Position numbers and translations under genes: made by a program. From positions 1 through 8,810 of the forward strand of contig JBATBW010000170.1 of NCBI GenBank assembly GCA_049662565.1: a DNA stretch of 8,810 nt. The letters are read 5' to 3'. Positions within the stretch are counted from its first letter, which is position 1; every line of letters starts with the position of its first letter. This stretch comes from JBATBW01 sp049662565. Lineage in GTDB: Bacteria; Bacillota_I; Bacilli_A; Erysipelotrichales; Erysipelotrichaceae. The notes below the pieces were generated by a model, which saw only the letters and a list, made by a program, of their open reading frames with translations, did no database searches and was not told where the DNA came from. Below, in pieces: positions 1-6,325 of the stretch.

Positions 1-570
1 GAGTTATTGATTGCGGTAGTTTTGTCAGCACAAACTACGGATGTAAGTGTTAATAAGGTGACACCTAATTTATTTAGTAAATATCCCGATATTGTAAGCT
101 TAGCGAATGCTGATTTGGTGGATGTCAAATCTTTAATTAATAGTATTGGTTTATATAATACTAAAGCGAAGAATATTATTTTGTTGTGTGAAAAGATCAT
201 TAGTGATTATAATGGGGAAGTACCTGATGATATTAATCAATTAATGAGTTTGCCTTCGGTGGGTCGCAAAACGGCCAATGTTGTATTAAGTGAATATTTC
301 AATATACCAGCTATCGCGGTTGATACGCATGTCGAGAGGGTTTCTAAACGATTAGGGTTGGCAAATAAGAAAGATGATGTCTTAATGGTTGAGAAAAAAC
401 TTCAAAAGAAGATTGCGAAGGAGCAATGGCATTTTACTCATCATTTGTTGATTTATTTTGGTCGTTATTTTTGTAAGAGTAAAAATCCTTTATGTGATCA
501 ATGTCCTTTTGTTGATTTTTGTAAAGAGAGTAAGAAAATTAAATATCGTAATGTTAAGAAAGCATCATAA
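1..570 (+). CDS. nth: Endonuclease III (5'-truncated by window edge)
   Basis: DNA N-glycosylase/AP lyase of base excision repair, removing oxidised pyrimidines in the cytoplasm. The reading frame is open from base 1 (Glu-Leu-Leu-Ile-Ala...), so the gene begins upstream and about 25-30 N-terminal residues are missing; the TTG at 7 is an internal leucine codon. The visible 189 residues match the family end to end: LSAQTTDVSVNK near the start, the helix-hairpin-helix LPSVGRKTANVV with the catalytic Lys at about residue 90, VDTH with the catalytic Asp at about 108, and an intact [4Fe-4S] cluster motif C-X6-C-X2-C-X5-C (Cys 158, 165, 168, 174). It converges on the recU-PBP operon, as nth does on recU-ponA in Bacillus subtilis. 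Nothing suggests inactivation. Identification is by remembered family motifs and is very secure. Confidence 0.96.
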   Translation, partial: ELLIAVVLSAQTTDVSVNKVTPNLFSKYPDIVSLANADLVDVKSLINSIGLYNTKAKNIILLCEKIISDYNGEVPDDINQLMSLPSVGRKTANVVLSEYFNIPAIAVDTHVERVSKRLGLANKKDDVLMVEKKLQKKIAKEQWHFTHHLLIYFGRYFCKSKNPLCDQCPFVDFCKESKKIKYRNVKKAS

Positions 571-585
571 TTTGATGTTTTTTTT
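559..585 (+). terminator. Intrinsic terminator 1 after nth
   Basis: CATCA (563-567) pairs with TGATG (573-577). Flanking A/T and one G-U pair lengthen the stem to about 9 bp, and a run of eight T (578-585) follows. The nth stop codon (568-570) lies in the loop. The stem is AT-rich, so it is probably weaker than the second terminator just downstream. Confidence 0.6.
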
Positions 586-592
586 CAATAAG

Positions 593-617
593 AAAAGGCG
601 ATTGCTCGCCTTTTTTT
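593..617. terminator. Bidirectional intrinsic terminator between nth and PBP
   Basis: AAAAGGCGA (593-601) pairs with TCGCCTTTT (606-614) around a TTGC loop, followed by T7 on the + strand. On the - strand the stem is followed by TTTTCTT. It lies 7 bases beyond the PBP stop and about 25 beyond the nth stop, so it can end both convergent transcripts. Confidence 0.88.
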
Positions 618-624
618 GAAATAA

Positions 625-3252
625 TTAATTTCGATTAGCTGCCGGTGGATTACCTGGATTAACAGGTGGGTCTACAGGCGGTTTATCGGGTTTGTCAGTT
701 TGTCCAAGATTTGGCACGATAATTTCTTGGCACATTTCATTACTCTTAAGACTTGTACGTTTATTAAGAGCATAGTAACCACAAACTTTAATCTTGTCAT
801 TTGGTTTTAAGTATTTGAAGTTGATAACTCCACTTTCACTACCAAAACTACTTTCGGCAATAATGTTATTACTTGAGTCCATTACATAAGTATAATAGTT
901 GGCAACACCTAACATCCATGTAGGATGGTTAATGATATTTACTGTTGCTTTTAGTGAACCGTTGACATAAGGATATGATGAGCTTGCGACAGTTCTGAAA
1001 TTTTCATCCGGATATAACGGGAAGCTAACATTGATTGCCAATGGTAATGAAGTTTTAAATGATGCATTGAATGATGCAAGATTTGGAATAGTTGGGAATT
1101 GGTAATTACCAATACTAGCTGTTCCTTCTTTTACTAAACCACTAGTAATATATGATGAGTCTAGACCATCAAATGGTGCTAGGTAAGGATAGAATCCTTT
1201 AATAAATGAGATTGAAGTAATGCCATCTGGTTTTGCGATCCCAGTAGGATTATCTTGATCATGAACGACATAATCTAACATATATTTATTAATGTTACCT
1301 GGGTAATTCTTGTTTCCTAAGTAACTTGAGTAATATGTATTTTTGCCTTGTACACCTTGATCAAATCCAACCCAAGTAGCGATTGTATGTTTGCTTGTTG
1401 CAGCAACCATCCATTTATCTTTACTTGATCCTAGAGGTATTTGTAAATCTTTACATGCTTGTACTCCCCAGTCAGTTGTACCAGTTTTTGCATATACTGG
1501 ATATGATTTATGTTGAGCATAAGCGTAGTTGCCCCAGTTTCTTGAAGTGTTTTGAGCGGTAATTGTTTCGGTTAAATATGCAGCTTGTGGACTTAAAGCT
1601 TGAACTGGTGCATATTTTGGTGTGAAGGAATCGGAACCATCAACATAGTCAATTTTCTTAATTGTGTGTGGTTGGATATATACACCGCCGTTAGCAAGCA
1701 TTGAATGGGCTCCGGCTAATTGCATTGGACTACATTCAAATGATCCTCCACCAATACCCCACATGGTACTGAATTCGTCTTTATTTACTTCAAAGCCGAT
1801 GGATCTTAAATATTCGATTACTTTGTCGGCACCAATTAGATTGATGACGGCATCTAATGTTTCTATAGCTGGTACGTTACGTGAGTCACATACGGCCGTT
1901 GTTAAGTCGATATGACCTTTGTAGCGATTGTCGTAGTTGTTGACGCGAACAGTACTACCTGGATAATATATTGGTACATCTAAATAGATGTGTCCGGTTG
2001 AATAGCCTAGGTATTCAAAGGCTAGGGCATAATCTAAGAATGGTTTTACTGTCGAACCTGGTTGTTTTCGTCCTTGGGTTGCGATATTAAATACTCTTTG
2101 TCCAGTATAATTTCTACCGCCACCAATTGCGATTGCACCGCCAGTCGCATTTTCTAGTGCTACGGTTGCTGTATCTAGATAGTCATGATGGAAAGTGATT
2201 GGTCCTTTTTCATTTTGAATTGTTTCAATTTGTTGTTGGACATAAGGGTCCATATAAGTATGAATATCCATTGGTACTTCATATGGATCTTTTCCCGTCA
2301 ATTTAACTACTTCTTCAATAACAGTATCAACATAAGCTTGGTTAGGAATTAAATCTACTGTTTGTTTTTCACCAACTAATAAATTTTCCATTTTTACTTG
2401 TTTAGCAAGATCAGCTTCGAATTTTTCGATATAACCATGATGAACCATTAAGTCTAATACTTCATCACGTCGTTTTGTCGCATTATCTAAATTCCAGTAT
2501 GGATTGTAGTAATTTGGTAAATTAATACATCCTGCTAGGAATGCTGATTCGGCTAGTGTTAATTGGGTAATGTCTTTACCAAAATAGTATAATGCGGCTT
2601 TTTCAGGACCTCTTGCAGTACCACCGTAGTTATTTTGGTTGATATATAGTTCAAATATTCTTTCTTTTGGTAATAGTTTATCTGCTTTTATTGCGAGATA
2701 AATTTGTTGTAATTTATAACTGATTCCCCCGTATTTATTACTTTCACCAGGTGGGAAGTAAGTGTTTTTAACAAGTTGCATCGTAAAAGTTGATCCACCT
2801 TGTGAGAAGTCACGTGTTTTTAAATTGACAAGAATTGCCATTGTAAAACGCGGAACATCAAAACCGTTATGGGTAAAGAAACGTGAATCTTCAATTGCTA
2901 AGTAAGCATCAATTAATGATTCAGGTATTTGATCGTAAGTTACATTACGTCTTAATTCCTTACCGATATCCATGATTACTTTACCATTTTTATCATATAT
3001 TGTTGAAGATTGAGCGCTTTCGAAATCCTCAATGTTTAATGGTGGTGCGCTATAGAATGTTTTAATGACATAAAATAGAACGCCACTTCCCGTAACTAAG
3101 ACCAAACTTAAAAAGATAATTAAAATTAATGAACCTAAGTTCTTTTTGCCGGTTTTTGATTTTGGTTTTTTTACTTTAGTGGGAGCATTGTTGTCTTTAT
3201 TTTTTGGTTTAATGTTAAATAAAGGTTTTTTCTCTTTGCTAGGATTAGCCAT
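625..3252 (-). CDS. ponA: Class A penicillin-binding protein (PBP1-type)
   Basis: Bifunctional murein synthase, membrane-anchored with its catalytic part outside: it polymerises lipid II and crosslinks the stem peptides. The 875 residues run as follows. A Lys-rich cytoplasmic tail (1-40) is followed by one TM segment (about 41-63). The GT51 transglycosylase domain (about 75-275) has EDSRFFTHNGFD (catalytic Glu 121), QGGSTFTMQ (152-159) and RGPEKAALYYFGK. The transpeptidase domain (about 335-690) has STVK (Ser 400, Lys 403), SRN (457-459) and KTGTT (589-593). A C-terminal extracellular extension of about 170 residues ends in a Pro/Asn/Asp-rich tail. I chose the ATG at 3252 because GAGGAGG lies 6 bases upstream; an in-frame TTG five codons earlier overlaps that site. 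It overlaps recU by 8 bases, as a coupled operon. All key catalytic motifs are present, and only the second GT motif is atypical (Met where Gln is usual). Confidence 0.96.
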   Translation of the reverse strand: MANPSKEKKPLFNIKPKNKDNNAPTKVKKPKSKTGKKNLGSLILIIFLSLVLVTGSGVLFYVIKTFYSAPPLNIEDFESAQSSTIYDKNGKVIMDIGKELRRNVTYDQIPESLIDAYLAIEDSRFFTHNGFDVPRFTMAILVNLKTRDFSQGGSTFTMQLVKNTYFPPGESNKYGGISYKLQQIYLAIKADKLLPKERIFELYINQNNYGGTARGPEKAALYYFGKDITQLTLAESAFLAGCINLPNYYNPYWNLDNATKRRDEVLDLMVHHGYIEKFEADLAKQVKMENLLVGEKQTVDLIPNQAYVDTVIEEVVKLTGKDPYEVPMDIHTYMDPYVQQQIETIQNEKGPITFHHDYLDTATVALENATGGAIAIGGGRNYTGQRVFNIATQGRKQPGSTVKPFLDYALAFEYLGYSTGHIYLDVPIYYPGSTVRVNNYDNRYKGHIDLTTAVCDSRNVPAIETLDAVINLIGADKVIEYLRSIGFEVNKDEFSTMWGIGGGSFECSPMQLAGAHSMLANGGVYIQPHTIKKIDYVDGSDSFTPKYAPVQALSPQAAYLTETITAQNTSRNWGNYAYAQHKSYPVYAKTGTTDWGVQACKDLQIPLGSSKDKWMVAATSKHTIATWVGFDQGVQGKNTYYSSYLGNKNYPGNINKYMLDYVVHDQDNPTGIAKPDGITSISFIKGFYPYLAPFDGLDSSYITSGLVKEGTASIGNYQFPTIPNLASFNASFKTSLPLAINVSFPLYPDENFRTVASSSYPYVNGSLKATVNIINHPTWMLGVANYYTYVMDSSNNIIAESSFGSESGVINFKYLKPNDKIKVCGYYALNKRTSLKSNEMCQEIIVPNLGQTDKPDKPPVDPPVNPGNPPAANRN

Positions 3253-3823
3253 TTTTTTCCTCCTCAATTATTGCTTTAATAGCTGTTATATAATCTAAAC
3301 GTGGTTGATAATTGCTTTGTAATAAATAACCATGTTCATTAATCCACGATAATGATAATGATTTTTTCGTGTCATTAGCGATAAAAGACAATATGTGTTT
3401 GACCATAACTAAATACGTTTGGTCGATTTTAGTGAAACGGATAATAACGAATGCGATTGCATTTTGTTGAATTACCGCTTTGAAGTGATCTAACTGATGT
3501 TTATGAAGTAAACTTAGTGCGAAGCTAGTTTTGCTATGTGTTTCTTTAGCTTCGAAATCTAAATAGTATCCTTGATAAACCCCATTGTAATCGGTAGTGC
3601 TAGGGGTTTTAAAATACGCTTTAGTAATTTCAGCTTTATTTCGACATGGATAATCAACTTCTACTATTTGAATCGGTGTCGGTTTTTTATTGACTACCGC
3701 AATATTATGGTTTAAATAATAAGCATTAGTTTGATTGATATCATCTTCAAGATTCATTCCTCGATTAGAAAAACTGATGTTTTTATTAGTGTCAATTTTC
3801 TTTTTATTTGGATATTTAATCAT
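3245..3823 (-). CDS. recU: Holliday junction resolvase RecU
   Basis: Resolves four-way DNA junctions in recombinational repair and chromosome segregation; it is the RuvC counterpart in Firmicutes and is cytoplasmic. The 192 residues match the usual family length of about 200. Family marks are SNRGMNLEDDIN (19-30), the KPTPIQIV segment (47-54), and a nuclease core TTDYNGVYQGYYLDFEAKET with Asp 78, Glu 91 and Lys 93. The 13-residue Asp-Glu spacing followed by E-x-K is the PD-(D/E)XK arrangement of RecU. The stretch HKHQLDHF (107-114) supplies the following conserved Gln. The ATG at 3823 is preceded by GGTGA 4 bases upstream. It is the first gene of the recU-PBP operon, the same order as in Bacillus and its relatives. 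No defect is visible. Confidence 0.95.
   Translation of the reverse strand: MIKYPNKKKIDTNKNISFSNRGMNLEDDINQTNAYYLNHNIAVVNKKPTPIQIVEVDYPCRNKAEITKAYFKTPSTTDYNGVYQGYYLDFEAKETHSKTSFALSLLHKHQLDHFKAVIQQNAIAFVIIRFTKIDQTYLVMVKHILSFIANDTKKSLSLSWINEHGYLLQSNYQPRLDYITAIKAIIEEEKNG
3259..3265 (-). promoter_or_regulatory. Ribosome binding site of the PBP gene
   Basis: On the - strand GAGGAGG is followed by six A and then ATG (3252-3250). The site lies inside the last codons of recU (encoding Glu-Glu-Glu), and the recU stop at 3247-3245 falls just past the PBP start. This suggests translational coupling and decides the PBP start. Confidence 0.85.
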
Positions 3824-3838
3824 TTCATCACCGTGTTT

Positions 3839-3867
3839 ATTATACTACATGTGTTTCTTTTCAACAA
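3839..3867 (-). promoter_or_regulatory. Candidate promoter of recU-PBP
   Basis: On the - strand TTGTTG (3867-3862) lies 17 bases before a perfect TATAAT (3844-3839). The -10 box ends only 15 bases before the recU ATG, so the leader would be about 8-10 bases, with the ribosome site at its 5' end. A second TATAAT at 3878-3873 has no convincing -35 box but would give a leader of about 45 bases. Either or both may be used. Confidence 0.45.
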
Positions 3868-3989
3868 CTTTTATTATATTTTGTTGTTTATATATCGTGA
3901 TAAATTATGGAATTTTATAGATTTTTTCTTTTTTAATAGCGATATTTTAGAGATTTGAAACTAAGTTGTTTATAAAACTTTTTAAAATA

Positions 3990-4041
3990 ATAATTTTACG
4001 AAATATTTGTGATAATTTTACAATTATTATACAAATGTAAA
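3990..4041 (+). promoter_or_regulatory. Candidate operator: nested repeats upstream of the MFS promoter
   Basis: ATAATTTTAC occurs twice as an exact direct repeat (3990-3999 and 4012-4021), 22 bases apart, i.e. about two helical turns. Overlapping the second copy is an interrupted inverted repeat. Its left arm is ATTTGT, G, ATAATT (4005-4017), its loop is TTAC, and its right arm is AATTAT, TAT, ACAAAT (4022-4036). The arms pair over 12 positions with a 1-versus-3 base bulge. The block ends 10-15 bases before an extended -10 box, where a -35 box would be, and a regulator bound there would affect transcription. The base composition is very AT-rich, so chance repeats are possible. Confidence 0.35.
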
Positions 4042-4050
4042 TAAGTATTA

Positions 4051-4059
4051 TGATATACT
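4051..4059 (+). promoter_or_regulatory. Extended -10 promoter of the MFS operon
   Basis: TGATATACT is an extended -10 (TGN plus TATACT) ending 28 bases before the ATG at 4088, giving a leader of about 20 bases. There is no good -35 hexamer (ACAAAT at 17-base spacing), which the TG extension can compensate for. The poor -35 and the repeats upstream fit a regulated promoter. Confidence 0.55.
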
Positions 4060-4070
4060 TTAATAAAGAC

Positions 4071-4078
4071 AGGTGAGG
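4071..4078 (+). promoter_or_regulatory. Ribosome binding site of the MFS gene
   Basis: AGGTGAGG lies 9 bases before the ATG at 4088. A GTG at 4073 in the same frame is part of this site and is therefore not the start. Confidence 0.75.
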
Positions 4079-4087
4079 GATATATAT

Positions 4088-5398
4088 ATGAAATTAAACA
4101 AAACAGAAAAGAGCTGGATACTGTACGACGTGGCCTGTTCATCTTTTACGATGATATTGACTGCGACTATTCCAGTATTTTTCCGGGAATTAGTTAGTGG
4201 TGCTGGCATTCAAAGTGTATGTAATAATGCTTTGGTGCAATTCTTATTTAGTGGCAATGCAACAGCGGCACTAGCAGGTGATTTACAAGCTTTTGAAGCA
4301 ATTAAAACTTCGTTGTTTGGATTGACGACAACAGTAGGGGTATTAATAGTTGCCGTATTGGCTCCAATTATGGGGGCGATTGCGGATTATAAAAATATGA
4401 AGAAACGTTTATTTGTTGTTTCTTTAATGTTCGCAGTTTTGGGATTGTTGACACTAGGTATTACTACTAGTTGGATGGCTTATTTATTCTTATTAATTAT
4501 GGTTCGTATTTGTTATTCGGGTTGTAATATATTTTATGATTCAATGTTAGTTGATGTTACTACGGATGAGCGTATGGATTATATTTCTTCTTTTGGTTAT
4601 GCTTGGGGTTATATTGGTAGTTGTATTCCATTTACTATTGGTTTATATTTAATTTTGGCATTGCCTTTTGGTTTAAGTATTACAACAGCTACGCAAATTT
4701 CTTTTATAATAACTGCGATTTGGTGGATTGTAATGACGATACCTTTATTAAGAAATGTAAAACAAGTTCACTATTTACCACATCAAGAACATTTAGTTTC
4801 TACCGCTTTTAAAAGAATTGGTCTTACTTTAAAGAAAATTGTTAAAGATAAGAAGTTATTGTTCTATATTATTGGATATTTCTGTTATATTGATGGTGTT
4901 TATACAATTATTTCGATGTCTACTACTTATGGTGCGGAAGTTGGAATTGGTACTAGTAGTATGATTTTAGCTTTATTATTGACACAATTTGTGGCTTTCC
5001 CTTTCGCAATTCTTGCGGGTATTTTAAGTAAAAAGATGGATAGTATTAAGTTGTTGAAGATCTATATCTTGTTATATATTGGTATATGTGCATTTGGTTT
5101 CCAATTAGATCAAGCATGGGAATTCTGGGTTTTAGCGGTTAGTGTTGGTATTTGTCAAGGTGGCATTCAATCATTGTCACGTTCATATTATGGTAAGATT
5201 GTTCCAAAAAATGAAGCTAGTGAATATTTTGGTTTCTTTGATATCTTTGGTAAGTTTGCGGATTTCTTTGGTCCTTTATTATTAACGATCTTTGCGACTT
5301 TTACTGGCCAAAGCAAATATGGTATTTTGTCTTTAATTATCTTATTCGTTATTGGTTATATAATGTTATCTAAAGTAGAAAAATTGTCAAAGAAGTAA
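4088..5398 (+). CDS. MFS transporter, UMF1 / Atg22-like family
   Basis: Integral membrane transporter of about 12 TM segments, 436 residues. Family features include an N-terminal WILYDVACSSF (10-20) and a motif-A-like loop APIMGAIADYKNMKKR (92-107). They continue with FYDSMLVDVTTDERMDYISS and GYAWGYIGS (149-178), GGIQSLSRSYYGKIVP (358-373) and YFGFFDIFGKFADFFGPLL (380-398). These match the bacterial relatives of the yeast vacuolar effluxer Atg22, an amino-acid exporter. The substrate of the bacterial members is generally unknown and cannot be read from the sequence. Residues 35-75, between the first two helices, form a longer variable outer loop. The ATG is fixed by AGGTGAGG. It is the first gene of a two-gene operon, with 32 bases to the next start and no terminator between. 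Confidence 0.88.
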   Translation: MKLNKTEKSWILYDVACSSFTMILTATIPVFFRELVSGAGIQSVCNNALVQFLFSGNATAALAGDLQAFEAIKTSLFGLTTTVGVLIVAVLAPIMGAIADYKNMKKRLFVVSLMFAVLGLLTLGITTSWMAYLFLLIMVRICYSGCNIFYDSMLVDVTTDERMDYISSFGYAWGYIGSCIPFTIGLYLILALPFGLSITTATQISFIITAIWWIVMTIPLLRNVKQVHYLPHQEHLVSTAFKRIGLTLKKIVKDKKLLFYIIGYFCYIDGVYTIISMSTTYGAEVGIGTSSMILALLLTQFVAFPFAILAGILSKKMDSIKLLKIYILLYIGICAFGFQLDQAWEFWVLAVSVGICQGGIQSLSRSYYGKIVPKNEASEYFGFFDIFGKFADFFGPLLLTIFATFTGQSKYGILSLIILFVIGYIMLSKVEKLSKK

Positions 5399-5430
5399 TT
5401 TTATGGTAATATTCTTTTGTGGTGATATAA

Positions 5431-6270
5431 ATGAAAAAGAATAATAAGGCTAGTACAATAATTTTTACAATATTATATTCGATATTAATATTTCTAGTTG
5501 TTGGGACTAATGTAGCTCGAGCTACTTATCTTAACAACGATGCCAATAAAAGTGTTTTAGTTGAATCTAAGATGGCATCAGCGTTGGAAGTTGAGATTAC
5601 AACTTCGACAAAGGACATTCTTAAAAAATATCAATTAGATGAAAAAACGGTCACAAGAGTTTTTGAACAATTGGATTTACAAGAAGAAATAAGTGCCTAT
5701 ATTGATTTTAATTTTAAGAAGATACAGTACGATATTTCGCATCGTAACTTCTCTATGTTATTAGAGTCAGAATTTAAAACTCAATTTTTAGAGGCTAATA
5801 AAATTGATAATGGGGTTTATCCTGAAGAACATTTGAAGTTGCAAAAGAATTTTGTTAACGAGATGGTTATTGCTTATGATAATCAGTTTACTAATAGTGA
5901 TTTTACTAATTATATCGTGCAAATTAATATGTTATATTTGAATATTAGTAATGTGCTTTTGTGGGTGTTGATTGTATTATTAGTTTCAAATATAATTATT
6001 CAATGGTTGTATTGGGGATTTTCTAGAGTATCTAATTGTTTCATCTATGGCTTTTTTGGCTCATTTATTGGGACATCGGTTACTATATTTTTACCTTGGA
6101 CCGCATTGTATCCAAATAAAAATCCAATATTTGTTAATTATATGAAGTGTTTAACTGATCGTTTCAATTTATTGATGATTTTGTATGGTTTAATGATTAT
6201 CATTGTAGTGGCAATTATTTATGTTATTAAATACTATAAGTTCTATCAAAAAAAGAATTTATTGAAATAA
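5431..6270 (+). CDS. Unrecognised four-TM protein with extracytoplasmic domain
   Basis: I do not recognise the family. The 279 residues begin with a Lys/Asn-rich start and one TM segment (about 9-28). A soluble stretch of about 140 residues follows (30-170), rich in Glu, Lys and Asp and probably largely helical, and the protein ends with three TM segments (about 173-196, 202-222, 246-268) and a basic tail. With a cytoplasmic N terminus, the soluble part would lie outside the cell. No enzyme motif, CxxC pair, lipobox or nucleotide-binding site is visible. The ATG has GGTGAT 4 bases upstream. It sits 32 bases behind the MFS gene on the same strand with no terminator between, so it is probably co-transcribed and may act with that transporter; this is inferred from position only. 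Base composition looks like that of its neighbours. It is clearly a real gene: long, with a good ribosome site and ended by a strong terminator. Confidence 0.85.
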   Translation: MKKNNKASTIIFTILYSILIFLVVGTNVARATYLNNDANKSVLVESKMASALEVEITTSTKDILKKYQLDEKTVTRVFEQLDLQEEISAYIDFNFKKIQYDISHRNFSMLLESEFKTQFLEANKIDNGVYPEEHLKLQKNFVNEMVIAYDNQFTNSDFTNYIVQINMLYLNISNVLLWVLIVLLVSNIIIQWLYWGFSRVSNCFIYGFFGSFIGTSVTIFLPWTALYPNKNPIFVNYMKCLTDRFNLLMILYGLMIIIVVAIIYVIKYYKFYQKKNLLK

Positions 6271-6292
6271 AGCTTGTCAATGACAAGCTTTT
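6269..6292. terminator. Bidirectional terminator between convergent operons
   Basis: A perfect 10-bp stem (6269-6278 with 6282-6291) has loop AAT and is followed by TTTTATT on the + strand. The TAA stop of the preceding gene (6268-6270) enters the stem. The core GCTTGTCA/TGACAAGC is stable. On the - strand it is followed by TTTATTT and could act as a backup for the glycosyltransferase. Confidence 0.85.
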
Positions 6293-6301
6293 ATTGTGGT
6301 T

Positions 6302-6325
6302 AAAAGAAAAACCCTTTCGGGTTTT
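6302..6325 (-). terminator. Terminator of the glycosyltransferase gene
   Basis: On the - strand AAAACCC (6325-6319) pairs with GGGTTTT (6314-6308) around GAAA, a stable tetraloop, and is followed by the T-rich TTTTTCTTTT. The gene's TAA stop (6326-6324) overlaps the stem. Read on the + strand it also has a short T4 tail. Confidence 0.85.

Noticed and set aside
1664..1915. 83-residue open frame on the + strand inside the PBP gene
   Set aside because: It is antisense to the conserved transpeptidase region, has no ribosome site, and its sequence is the mirror of PBP codons.
3820..3828. Tiny upstream ATG-AAA-TGA overlapping the recU start
   Set aside because: A two-codon frame falling between ribosome site and start is easily a chance result of ATGAAATGA; no evidence for regulation.
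3731..3958. Overlapping + strand open frames across the recU start and its promoter region
   Set aside because: They are low-complexity Phe/Ile-rich translations of AT-rich DNA, start inside recU antisense, and lack ribosome sites.
4005..4036. Fur/PerR-type box
   Set aside because: GATAATT and AATTATTA recall TGATAAT-N-ATTATCA, but the half-site spacing and sequence do not fit 7-1-7, so I kept only an unnamed operator candidate.
4017..4041. TTTACA-N13-TGTAAA inverted repeat
   Set aside because: Six-base AT-rich arms with no extension either way are expected by chance, and a better inverted repeat overlaps it.
4621..4812. 63-residue + strand frame inside the MFS gene
   Set aside because: It is an Asn/Tyr/Phe-rich out-of-frame reading of a conserved transporter, with no start signal.
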